Below, in pieces: positions 1 to 6,452 of a stretch of DNA of 7,319 nucleotides. Numbering within the stretch: position 1 is the first letter of the stretch; each line of letters begins with the position of its first letter. Under the pieces are notes generated by a model. The model was not told the DNA's origin. It did no database searches and saw nothing but the letters and a program-made list of their open reading frames with translations. The stretch covers positions 1 through 7,319 of the forward strand of contig JAJYMR010000303.1 of assembly GCA_021786815.1 (NCBI GenBank), given 5' to 3'. Position numbers and translations under genes: made by a program. Origin of the DNA: Deltaproteobacteria bacterium. GTDB taxonomy: Bacteria > Desulfobacterota > Binatia > Binatales > Binataceae.

Positions 1-945
1 CTGTGGGGCGGAATCATCGTGGTTTCAACCCAGGGCATTTACGAGCGAGTGGTGCGAATCAGCGGAGGCCGGCGGAGGCTCGCGGCCATGTTGCTCGGGG
101 CCGCGCTGGCGGCCGTTTTGCTGGTGCCCACTGCCGCCCTGGGTCTGCATCTTGCGGGCCGACTGCCTGCTCTGAGCGAGCGAGCAGCAAACCTGCTGTC
201 GAGCGGAGTCAGCCAGCCTCCACAGTGGGTGTCGGAATTTCCGCTGGTCGGAAAATCAGTTGCCGCGCGATGGCAATCGATGGCGGGCAATCCGGAGCAG
301 ACGCGCGAGGCGCTTCGTCCGTTGATAAAGCCGGTCAGGGAGTTCCTCGTCGATTTCTCGGCGAGCGTCGGCAAGGGTGTCCTGGAATTCGCGATGGCGT
401 TGCTGATCGCGGGCCTGCTCTATGTCTGGGGCGAGGACCTGGGCCAGGGCTTGAACCGCGTCGCGCGACATCTCGGCGGCGAGGTCGCGCGCAAGCAAGT
501 CGCCGTGGTCGAGTCCACGGTACGCGGCGTGTTTAAGGGAGTGATAGGGACTTGCGCGGCGCAGGCGATCCTTGCCGCAATTGGCTTCTGGCTGGCTGGC
601 GTGCCTCGCCCTGTCCTTCTCGGCGTCGCGACCTTCTTTCTGTCGGTGGTGCCGGGAGGCCCGGCGATACTCTGGCTGCCCGCGGCAATATGGCTTTACG
701 CCAACGGGAGCGCCGGATGGGCGATTTTCCTCGTGCTTTGGGGCGTGCTCGCCGTAGGCAGTGGCGACCATCTGCTCCGACCGCTGCTGATCGGCAGGGG
801 AGTCGAAGCGCCGTTCGTCGTGATTCTGCTTGGGGTGATCGGCGGGGTTCTTGCGTTCGGCTTCCTCGGGATCTTCATCGGGCCGACGCTGCTCTCCGTC
901 GCACACAATCTGCTCCGCGGGTGGATGGCGAGCCTGGAGGCGTGA
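1..945 (+). CDS. ydiK: AI-2E family transporter, YdiK-like (5' end missing)
   Basis: Inner-membrane permease of the AI-2E exporter superfamily; the substrate of YdiK-type members is not established. The frame is open from base 1 (Leu-Trp-Gly-Gly-Ile), and those residues resemble the family's conserved early segment before the first long helix, so the GTG at 19 is probably internal and about 40-50 N-terminal residues lie outside the window. The visible 314 residues show hydrophobic segments near 27-53, 126-143, 180-200, 202-233, 237-253 and 270-304, with a soluble stretch (about 55-120) between the first two. The C-terminal half carries the family pattern: Val-Pro-Gly-Gly-Pro, a Trp-Leu-Pro helix, Leu-Leu-Arg-Pro-Leu-Leu-Ile-Gly, then Gly-Val-Ile-Gly-Gly and Gly-Ile-Phe-Ile-Gly-Pro. 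The segments match my memory of E. coli YdiK well. It has no obvious functional tie to the glycan genes to its right and probably marks the cluster's edge. Confidence 0.9.
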   Translation: MWGGIIVVSTQGIYERVVRISGGRRRLAAMLLGAALAAVLLVPTAALGLHLAGRLPALSERAANLLSSGVSQPPQWVSEFPLVGKSVAARWQSMAGNPEQTREALRPLIKPVREFLVDFSASVGKGVLEFAMALLIAGLLYVWGEDLGQGLNRVARHLGGEVARKQVAVVESTVRGVFKGVIGTCAAQAILAAIGFWLAGVPRPVLLGVATFFLSVVPGGPAILWLPAAIWLYANGSAGWAIFLVLWGVLAVGSGDHLLRPLLIGRGVEAPFVVILLGVIGGVLAFGFLGIFIGPTLLSVAHNLLRGWMASLEA

Positions 946-1014
946 ATAGGCCCGAAGCGCCATTCCATCGAATTAAGCCTCGGAATTCCATGCGGTGCCA
1001 AAGGCCGATCCTTC

Positions 1015-1026
1015 GTGATGCATCAC
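1015..1026. repeat. Perfect 12-bp palindrome between convergent genes
   Basis: GTGATGCATCAC is identical to its own reverse complement. It lies in the 172-base gap between the permease stop and the stop of the reversed membrane-protein gene. There is no spacer, so it would form a poor hairpin, and no T-run follows on either strand, so it does not look like an intrinsic terminator. It could be a dimeric protein-binding site or chance. The rest of this gap (946-1117) shows no gene. On the minus strand it holds only a weak 5-bp A/T-rich stem (1073-1088) followed by TTTT, too weak to call a terminator. Confidence 0.3.
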
Positions 1027-1117
1027 AGGCAGGCCCACGCGCGGCGCAGGTCTTAAGAGGCGTTCAACCGAAAACTAAATCAGATTAGTGAACCGGGCGA
1101 ACAGCCAGGGGGAAATC

Positions 1118-2740
1118 TCACCGCTTGCTGCAATGCCGTGGAAGCCGCCAGAGGGTCTCTTCGTGGCCAGATGCGCAGAGCAGCTTTGCAACCGGGTTTG
1201 CGCATTCGCGTATCTGGTCCAGCGAACGGTACGAGAGATGAACCCTATCACCAACAAAGGGCTTCCAACGATATTTCGGCATGTCCAGCAGACCCAGAAA
1301 GTAAACCCGGCCACCGCGTGCCCTCGTTCCCGCAATTGCGTCACCAAGTATGCGCATCGTGTTCGGCCCATTGTTACTCGCGATGCTTATCAGATCGAAT
1401 TGCGTCACCTGTCTATCATAGAAAGCATTGTAAAGGACCGAGACAGGATCCCATCCAGACACAAGCAGGTCTCCGGGCTGTAACACTGCCGCAACGTCGC
1501 CAGCGCCGTCCAGACAGGGCGTCGGGGACTGATGCGCTCTAAGCGCACGAGCAAAGCCCGTTCCCAAAATGACGATAAGCAGCAGTGCCTCGGGAATCAG
1601 CATCAATCTCGGTCTTAAAAGCCGTCGCCATGTGGCAAACATTATGCTCCACGCGAGAAAAACGACCGCGAGGGGCTGCAGCCAAAGCTTGTCGTAGATC
1701 GGGTCCCAGTACAGCAACGCGGCGAGATCGAACGCCAATGCCACCGCACAGCACTTCAGGATAAGCTGCTGTCTGCGTCGAAGACTGTCCCACACAAGCA
1801 TGACTCGGTGTACGGTCCAAGCCGTCCAGACGCCAGCTGTTAAAAGGATCATCAGTATCGAAATCGTTGTGGAATCGAAGCGGTACGTTCTAAATAGCCA
1901 GCGGATCCCGTGGTAGCCCGTCGGGACGGTTGCCACAACACTGTTCGCGAAACCTATTGGCAGATTGATCAGCCTGGATAGCCGGAATCCTCCAAATATC
2001 TGCTGTCCCCCGCCCGTCCTCAGAAAGCGCCGAAGCATTGAAGCCGGGTTGGTTGTCCCCGAGATGGCGTAAGCGGGTACGTAAACTGCTATTCCGCCCA
2101 ATATGCAACCCGCCAAGAAGCGCACAAGCAAGGCGCGGTTGCTAGTGATATCGAGCTCGTCCCAGTACAGGATCAGCAGCACTTCCGCGGGGCCGATTAA
2201 TACCATGCTCTCGTATGTCCCCATTGCGAGCGCCAGCAACGCTCCACCGACGAAGAGCCGCAGTGGTGAAGATGTCGCCAGCCCGGAGGCCACTGCTGAT
2301 ATCGAGAGAATGCTCCAGAACAGGCCCACTACCGGTTCCGCGCTGCTGGTTGCGTGCAGAAGGAAGGCATTTGAGAACGGATACATGAGGCTGCTGGCGA
2401 GCCCAGCGCTTGCGCTATTGCTCGCACTGCGACACAAAACAAAGAGAAGCGAAACACAGCCGGCGGCAGCGAGCGCATTCATCCACTGCGCCAAATGGAT
2501 GAATGTGAATACGTTCGTGGCCCTGATTGCCGCAAGCGACAGTATGTGTGTCCAAATATAAACATTTACGAAATAGAGAAGATGATTATTTCCTCCAAGA
2601 ACTGGAGTGCGGTGCCAGTATATGAACACGCATCGTGTCGCACCATCCACGGCTAGGTACTGCCTTGTTTGTAGCAGGGCAAAGAAGGCCGCCGATAATA
2701 TGAAGATGGCAAAACTCGCGCATGAACGAAGACGCAGCAT
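1118..2740 (-). CDS. Multi-pass membrane protein, GT-C glycosyltransferase-like
   Basis: About 540 residues with some 10-12 hydrophobic helices and a soluble C-terminal domain of about 130 residues (from about 408). A short basic N-terminus leads into helix 1 (residues 6-24). The first outer loop carries Asp32, then Gly-Asn-Asn-His-Leu-Leu-Tyr (50-56). An acidic residue in that loop is the hallmark of GT-C enzymes, which transfer sugars from polyprenyl-phosphate donors on the periplasmic side. A Tyr-Asp-Lys-Leu-Trp-Leu-Gln-Pro motif (about 349-356) precedes the last helices. The C-terminal domain begins with an alternating hydrophobic strand (Gly-Asp-Leu-Leu-Val-Ser-Gly-Trp-Asp). I chose the ATG at 2740 because helix 1 follows at once; a TTG at 2797 would add 19 basic residues. 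Neither has a clear Shine-Dalgarno. The gene is alone on this strand and lower in GC than its neighbours. Family and acceptor are unknown; glycosyltransferase is an inference from architecture. Confidence 0.75.
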   Translation of the reverse strand: MLRLRSCASFAIFILSAAFFALLQTRQYLAVDGATRCVFIYWHRTPVLGGNNHLLYFVNVYIWTHILSLAAIRATNVFTFIHLAQWMNALAAAGCVSLLFVLCRSASNSASAGLASSLMYPFSNAFLLHATSSAEPVVGLFWSILSISAVASGLATSSPLRLFVGGALLALAMGTYESMVLIGPAEVLLILYWDELDITSNRALLVRFLAGCILGGIAVYVPAYAISGTTNPASMLRRFLRTGGGQQIFGGFRLSRLINLPIGFANSVVATVPTGYHGIRWLFRTYRFDSTTISILMILLTAGVWTAWTVHRVMLVWDSLRRRQQLILKCCAVALAFDLAALLYWDPIYDKLWLQPLAVVFLAWSIMFATWRRLLRPRLMLIPEALLLIVILGTGFARALRAHQSPTPCLDGAGDVAAVLQPGDLLVSGWDPVSVLYNAFYDRQVTQFDLISIASNNGPNTMRILGDAIAGTRARGGRVYFLGLLDMPKYRWKPFVGDRVHLSYRSLDQIRECANPVAKLLCASGHEETLWRLPRHCSKR

Positions 2741-3103
2741 GCGTGCGTCTAATAGCCTATGTCCATACCGTGATGCAAGCCTACGGGATTGTGGCAAGTG
2801 TGAGTGAGACGTGTTGAGGCGAACAGGTGGCCGGTCTAGGAACCAATCGCGCAGGAGAAGTGAGTACGACCGGAAGCTGTTAAAGATAGAAGAGGGCCTG
2901 GTTAGGAGGAGTCTGGACTTTCAGAAACCGCGCCGACACGTGGCTATGCGATAGTAGCGTGGGTGTGCAGTCGAATTGGTCGCAGGGTGAAAGAAGCGAA
3001 ACAGCACTAAACAGGAACGCAGCCCTACGAGTGGCAGTCGGTGCCGGTGGCGTTTGTCGGCGCGCACGACCGATCGGGCGCGCTGGTAGGTATCGAGCCG
3101 CCA

Positions 3104-3129
3104 TCGGGCCGAGGAGTCCGACGGCCCGA
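3104..3129. repeat. 8-bp GC-rich inverted repeat (hairpin) in the intergenic region
   Basis: TCGGGCCG (3104-3111) pairs perfectly with CGGCCCGA (3122-3129) around a 10-base loop. No T-run follows on the plus strand, and none follows the reverse-strand copy, so it is not a standard intrinsic terminator. Just upstream, GCGCGC at 3060-3065 can pair with GCGCGC at 3078-3083 around a 12-base loop. Two stems within 70 bases could belong to a structured leader or small RNA, but chance pairing is common in DNA this rich in G and C. Confidence 0.3.
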
Positions 3130-3286
3130 GACGATGACCGCCGGGAGCCATGCGTAGTCCAGGAGGCGCTCACCTGCGTGAGGTTGTGGCGCTGGAGGTT
3201 CGCCTGCGGCTTCGACGGCTTTTGGCGAGGCGGTCCGCGACCCCCGCCGGCGCGGTGCGTATCGGCGGAAGCATCAGGTTGTCATT

Positions 3287-3403
3287 ATGGCATTTAAGAC
3301 CTACAGGAAGCGCAAGATTTTCACGAAAAAACAGGCAGACCTTCGGAAGGCTAAGCTAGACCAAACAAGCCATAGGTTTGCAATAAGCTTGCTGGCGCGC
3401 TAA
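3287..3403 (+). CDS. Doubtful 38-residue basic small ORF upstream of the DUF4910 gene
   Basis: ATG at 3287 opens a 38-codon frame ending in TAA at 3401-3403, ten bases before the GTG of the next gene. The product would hold 7 Lys and 5 Arg, mostly in its first 23 residues, with a more hydrophobic C-terminus. No clear Shine-Dalgarno precedes the ATG and I recognise no family. Its position could suit a leader peptide or a small gene translationally coupled to the downstream gene. The A-rich base composition that creates the lysines may instead simply be promoter or leader DNA. I list it because it is the only frame in this stretch with a plausible start and placement; it is probably not a real protein. 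Confidence 0.15.
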   Translation: MAFKTYRKRKIFTKKQADLRKAKLDQTSHRFAISLLAR

Positions 3404-3413
3404 CCAAGAAAAC

Positions 3414-4742
3414 GTGGGGACCAGGGAGGCAGGTGTCTCAGCCAGTCCGGATTTTGAGTCCTTCGGCCGCGCGATCTACACCCTGATCGCCGAGTTGTAT
3501 CCGATTTGCCGCAGTATCACTGGCGACGGGATTCGCCAGACGCTGCGCAGCCTTGAGCCGTATATCCCGCTGACCCTGCACGAAGTGCCTTCCGGTACAC
3601 GGGTCTTCGATTGGACGGTTCCGCGCGAATGGAATATCCGCGACGCCTGGGTGAAAAACTCCAGGGGGGAGCGGGTAATCGACTTCCGGGAATCGAACCT
3701 GCACGTGGTCAATTACAGCGTGCCGATCCACCGGAAAATGTCCCTGGAGGAGCTAAGGCCGCATCTGTTCACCCTGCCGGATCATCCGGATTGGATTCCC
3801 TACAGGACTAGCTATTACAAGGAGAGCTGGGGATTTTGCCTGAGTCACCGCCGATTCCTGCATCTCGGCGAAGGCGAATACGATGTTTGTATCGACGCTT
3901 CTCTCAAGGATGGTCATCTGACCTACGGCGAATATTATGTCGCCGGTGAAACCATCGACGAAGTGTTGGTTTCAGCGCACGCATGCCATCCGTCCCTGGC
4001 CAACGAGGCGTTGTCGGGGATTGCAATCGCGGCATTTCTTGCCCGGCATTTGTCAACCACCCGTAATCGATATTCCTACCGGTTCATTTTCATTCCGGCC
4101 ACGATCGGTTCGATTACATGGCTATGCCTGAATGAAGATAATCTTTTCCGCGTCAAGCACGGACTCGTGCTGACCAGCGGCGGAGACACGGGAGCGCTTG
4201 CGTACAAGCGTAGCCGCCAAGGTAACGCTGAAATCGACCGCGTGGTGGCTTACGTTCTCAATCGTCGCGCGCCGGACGCTCAGGTGACGGATTTCTCTCC
4301 GTACGGGTACGACGAACGGCAGTTTTGCTCGCCGGGCTTCAACCTGCCGGTCGGCCGCCTGTGCCGCAAGGTTCATGGTACGTATCCGGAGTATCATACC
4401 TCGGCGGACAACCTCGATTTCGTCGCTCCTGAATCCCTGGCCGACACTATGCGGACGTGCCTGGAAATCTTTTCGACACTCGAGAAAAACCGGACCTACG
4501 TGAACGTCAATCCCAGGTGCGAGCCGCAACTGAGCAAGAGAGGCCTGTATCGCACGATAGGCGGCCAGCATTCGGGCGCGGAGTTGAACGAGATGGCGGT
4601 GCTATGGGTTCTGAACTTCTCCGACGGCGCTCATACGCTGCTGGATATCGCGGAAAAGTCCGGAATCGATTTTGACCAGGTTCATCGCGCGGCATGCGCA
4701 TTGCGGCAATGCGGGCTGCTAGAGGAACGGGCGCAAGCCTGA
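3414..4742 (+). CDS. DUF4910 family protein: M28 aminopeptidase-like domain with C-terminal winged helix
   Basis: A 442-residue protein of the DUF4910/DUF2172 type, whose fold resembles zinc aminopeptidases of family M28; the physiological substrate is unknown. The N-terminal region shows the family signature Leu-Tyr-Pro-Ile-Cys-Arg-Ser-Ile-Thr-Gly (28-37) and Phe-Asp-Trp-Thr-Val-Pro (65-70). Candidate metal-site residues are His189 and His192 (His-Ala-Cys-His-Pro), Glu198, Asp257 (Gly-Gly-Asp-Thr-Gly), Asp300/Glu301 (Gly-Tyr-Asp-Glu-Arg-Gln) and His328 (Tyr-His-Thr-Ser-Ala-Asp). Relatives usually read Asn-Asp-Asn where this one reads Asn-Glu-Ala (197-199), an odd change at the presumed bridging ligand. 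Residues about 390-436 match the winged-helix domain typical of the family's C-terminus. GTG at 3414 is the only reasonable start: upstream in frame there is no ATG before a stop at 3384-3386. It has no good ribosome-binding site. It is the first gene of the plus-strand cluster; such proteins recur in surface-glycan loci, so a role in glycan modification is inferred. Confidence 0.88.
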   Translation: MGTREAGVSASPDFESFGRAIYTLIAELYPICRSITGDGIRQTLRSLEPYIPLTLHEVPSGTRVFDWTVPREWNIRDAWVKNSRGERVIDFRESNLHVVNYSVPIHRKMSLEELRPHLFTLPDHPDWIPYRTSYYKESWGFCLSHRRFLHLGEGEYDVCIDASLKDGHLTYGEYYVAGETIDEVLVSAHACHPSLANEALSGIAIAAFLARHLSTTRNRYSYRFIFIPATIGSITWLCLNEDNLFRVKHGLVLTSGGDTGALAYKRSRQGNAEIDRVVAYVLNRRAPDAQVTDFSPYGYDERQFCSPGFNLPVGRLCRKVHGTYPEYHTSADNLDFVAPESLADTMRTCLEIFSTLEKNRTYVNVNPRCEPQLSKRGLYRTIGGQHSGAELNEMAVLWVLNFSDGAHTLLDIAEKSGIDFDQVHRAACALRQCGLLEERAQA

Positions 4743-4767
4743 GACCCGGATGCGCGGGCGCTGAAGT

Positions 4768-5493
4768 ATGGTGACGTTAAGGAATCAGGTCGCAGTCATC
4801 TCCGGCGCGAGCAGCGGTATCGGCAGGGCAATCGCCTTGGCTCTAGCCGCCGAGGGCGCAAACCTGCACCTCATCGGACGCCGGATGGATGCGCTTGGCG
4901 CGGTGGCGGAGCGCGCGCGAGAGAGAGCCGGGAAGGTTACGCTCCATCCCGCCGACCTGAGCGATGATGGGCAACTGAATAACCTGGCGGCGACTCTGCG
5001 GCGTCACTGCGACGGGATCGACGCACTCGTGCATAGTGCGGGGGTGTTTGCGAGGGGACCCGTCCGGACGGCGCCGGTTGCGGAGTTCGATCGGCTGTTT
5101 CGCGTGAACGTTCGAGCGCCGTATCTGCTGACCCAGCTCCTGTTGCCGATGCTGCTCGCGCGCAGGGGGCAGATTGTGTTTATCAACTCGAGCGTTGGCC
5201 TGATGACTCACGCGGATCTTTCCCAGTATTCAGCCACGAAACATGCCCTGAAAGCCGTCGCCGATTGCCTGCGGACCGAGGTCAACGCCGAGGGAGTGCG
5301 GGTTTTGAGCGTCTATCCGGGGCGGACCGCGACTCCGCAGCAAGAGGCGGTTCATCAACTGGAAGGCAGGCAGTTCCGACCGGAGCTGCTGATGCAGCCT
5401 GAGGACGTTGCCGCAGTCGTCGTTCACGCATTGCAGGCCGAAAGGACGGCGGAAATTACCGACATAAACATTCGTCCGCTCAACAAGATATGA
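4768..5493 (+). CDS. Classical short-chain dehydrogenase/reductase (SDR)
   Basis: A cytoplasmic NAD(P)-dependent oxidoreductase of 241 residues, normal for classical SDRs. The cofactor loop Gly-Ala-Ser-Ser-Gly-Ile-Gly lies at 13-19, and the two arginines after strand 2 (Gly-Arg-Arg, 37-39) hint at NADPH. Asp63 follows the third strand. The usual Asn-Asn-Ala-Gly motif reads His-Ser-Ala-Gly (89-92). The catalytic set is complete: Asn114, Ser141, Tyr154 and Lys158 (Tyr-Ser-Ala-Thr-Lys). A Tyr-Pro-Gly-Arg-Thr-Ala-Thr-Pro segment (183-190) follows. The C-terminus (Ala-Glu-Ile-Thr-Asp-Ile, then Arg-Pro) is like SDRs I associate with glycan loci. The gene starts 25 bases after the DUF4910 stop, so co-transcription is likely, though no strong Shine-Dalgarno precedes the ATG. 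The substrate cannot be told from sequence; a sugar or lipid carbonyl is a guess from context. Confidence 0.9.
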   Translation: MVTLRNQVAVISGASSGIGRAIALALAAEGANLHLIGRRMDALGAVAERARERAGKVTLHPADLSDDGQLNNLAATLRRHCDGIDALVHSAGVFARGPVRTAPVAEFDRLFRVNVRAPYLLTQLLLPMLLARRGQIVFINSSVGLMTHADLSQYSATKHALKAVADCLRTEVNAEGVRVLSVYPGRTATPQQEAVHQLEGRQFRPELLMQPEDVAAVVVHALQAERTAEITDINIRPLNKI

Positions 5494-5500
5494 GCGGACG
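5473..5500 (+). other. Perfect 10-bp hairpin spanning the SDR stop codon
   Basis: CGTCCGCTCA (5473-5482) and TGAGCGGACG (5491-5500) are exact reverse complements around an 8-base loop, ACAAGATA. Seven of the ten pairs are G-C. The SDR stop codon TGA (5491-5493) begins the right arm. No T-run follows, so it is not a canonical intrinsic terminator. It sits at the start of the largest gap inside the cluster (123 bases), where it could protect the mRNA 3' end after processing, attenuate readthrough into rfbF, or slow translation termination. The pairing is seen directly; the function is inference. Confidence 0.6.
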
Positions 5501-5600
5501 CGCATGACAGACGGATTGGGATCGAGGAAAGGCGAAGAAGAGGATCTGAAGCGGGAGACTGAAAACAGGCTGATTGGATAGACCACATCGTTTCCGGACC

Positions 5601-5608
5601 GGAGGGAG
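5601..5608 (+). promoter_or_regulatory. Strong ribosome-binding site of rfbF
   Basis: GGAGGGAG ends 8 bases before the rfbF ATG at 5617. It is the best Shine-Dalgarno in the window and fixes the start. Its first bases are also part of a short mirror-complementary element, TCCGG-A-CCGGA (5593-5603). The element has too short a centre to fold on itself, but it could base-pair between strands or bind a protein. The 123-base gap upstream otherwise holds only a 25-codon ATG frame (5504-5581) without a Shine-Dalgarno. Confidence 0.7.
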
Positions 5609-5616
5609 TTCAGCAT

Positions 5617-6423
5617 ATGAAGGTGGTGATTCTGGCCGGGGGTCTTGGTACACGCCTGCATGAAGAGACAGAGTTCCGCCCAAAGCCGATGGTCGAGATC
5701 GGCGGACGGCCGATTCTCTGGCACATCATGAAAATCTACGCCTCCTATGGGCACACCGACTTCGTTATATGCCTCGGCTACAAGGGCGACGTTATCCGCG
5801 ATTACTTCGTCAACTACGAACTTCGCAATCGCGATTTCACCGTCGCCCTCGGCTCGAACGAGATTAAAATCCACAACGAGCACGACGAAAAAGGCTGGAA
5901 CGTGACGCTGGCCGAGACCGGTGACAAGACCCAGACCGCGGGACGGATCGGCCGCGTCGCCAAGTACGTGGGGCAGAGCACCTTTCTGATGACCTACGGC
6001 GACGGAGTGGCCGACGTCAACATCGACAAGCTCCTCGCCTTCCATCGCCGGCAGGGAAAGCTCGCGACAGTCACGGCGGTCCGGCCCTCGTCGCGTTTCG
6101 GCGAGCTGTCGATCAAAGACGGCACCGTGACCGCGTTCCGTGAAAAGCCGCAGGTCACCGAGGGCTGGGTCAACGGCGGGTTCTTCGTCTTCGAGCCTGC
6201 CGTCCTGGACGTGATCGTGAGGGACGAGGATACGCTGGAGGACCTCATATTGGGGCAGCTCGCGGCGCGTCGCGAACTCGCGGTCTATCAACACGAGGGC
6301 TTCTGGCAGTGCATGGATAACATGCGGGAGATGCTGCTGCTGAACGACATGTGGGCGAAGGGCCGCGCGCCGTGGAAGATCTGGGAAAACGGCCTTATTA
6401 CGTCCGCGCGGAGAGCGGGTTAG
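5617..6423 (+). CDS. rfbF: Glucose-1-phosphate cytidylyltransferase
   Basis: Makes CDP-glucose and pyrophosphate from CTP and glucose 1-phosphate in the cytoplasm, the first committed step toward CDP-linked sugars such as CDP-3,6-dideoxyhexoses. At 268 residues it is slightly longer than the usual 257 or so; the extra residues are a short C-terminal tail. The nucleotide-binding Gly-Gly-Leu-Gly-Thr-Arg (8-13) is followed by Arg-Pro-Lys-Pro-Met-Val-Glu-Ile-Gly (21-29), with Lys23 the expected catalytic lysine. Tyr-Gly-Asp-Gly-Val-Ala-Asp (127-133) supplies the metal-binding acid. Asn-Gly-Gly-Phe-Phe (186-190), Gly-Phe-Trp-Gln-Cys-Met-Asp (228-234) and Ala-Pro-Trp-Lys-Ile-Trp (251-256) complete the RfbF pattern. 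These features set it apart from the related glucose-1-phosphate thymidylyl- and uridylyltransferases. The next gene begins 29 bases after the stop. A full RfbG partner is not visible in the window. Confidence 0.95.
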   Translation: MKVVILAGGLGTRLHEETEFRPKPMVEIGGRPILWHIMKIYASYGHTDFVICLGYKGDVIRDYFVNYELRNRDFTVALGSNEIKIHNEHDEKGWNVTLAETGDKTQTAGRIGRVAKYVGQSTFLMTYGDGVADVNIDKLLAFHRRQGKLATVTAVRPSSRFGELSIKDGTVTAFREKPQVTEGWVNGGFFVFEPAVLDVIVRDEDTLEDLILGQLAARRELAVYQHEGFWQCMDNMREMLLLNDMWAKGRAPWKIWENGLITSARRAG

Positions 6424-6437
6424 CGCGTAACTCTATT

Positions 6438-6444
6438 GCGGAGG
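6438..6444 (+). promoter_or_regulatory. Ribosome-binding site of the extended SDR gene
   Basis: GCGGAGG ends 8 bases before the GTG at 6453. Together with the Rossmann motif that begins at codon 10, it supports this GTG as the start. It lies in the 29-base gap after rfbF, consistent with one transcript. Confidence 0.6.
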
Positions 6445-6452
6445 CTATTTTC

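Larger units (their letters stand above)
2741..3413. other. Long gene-free divergent intergenic region
   Basis: About 670 bases between the reversed membrane-protein gene and the DUF4910 gene. I read all frames; the longer ORFs (for example 2959-3297 plus, 2880-3173 minus) give Arg/Ala/Pro-rich translations typical of non-coding GC-rich DNA, with no recognisable motif. No tRNA or insertion-sequence end was seen. The left and middle parts (about 3040-3280) are GC-rich with several inverted repeats; from about 3281 the sequence becomes A-rich up to the next gene. Promoters for both flanking genes should lie here. The nearest match I found is TTGTCA at 3280-3285 with TACAGG 16 bases downstream (3302-3307), a poor -10, so no promoter is called. 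It may be a regulatory region or the eroded remnant of lost genes. Confidence 0.5.

Noticed and set aside
256..963. Long minus-strand frame opposite the permease gene
   Set aside because: Translation is Arg/His/Gln-rich without motifs; it is the antisense shadow of the AI-2E transporter, whose own frame shows clear membrane segments and family motifs.
1073..1088. Possible terminator of the reversed membrane-protein gene
   Set aside because: The stem is only five mostly A-T pairs with a 6-base loop; TTTT follows on the minus strand, but the hairpin is too weak to call.
3041..3157. Plus-strand GTG frame of 38 codons with a protein-like start (Val-Pro-Val-Ala-Phe-Val-Gly-Ala-His-Asp)
   Set aside because: Short, no Shine-Dalgarno, no family I recognise, and it overlaps inverted repeats. 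It might be a gene remnant but cannot be supported.
5504..5581. 25-codon ATG frame between the SDR gene and rfbF
   Set aside because: No ribosome-binding site, highly charged, and overlapped at its upstream side by the hairpin region; most likely chance.
5230..6294. 354-codon minus-strand frame across the SDR end and rfbF
   Set aside because: It is opposite two well-recognised genes with full catalytic motifs; GC-rich codon bias creates such open antisense frames. No family features were seen.
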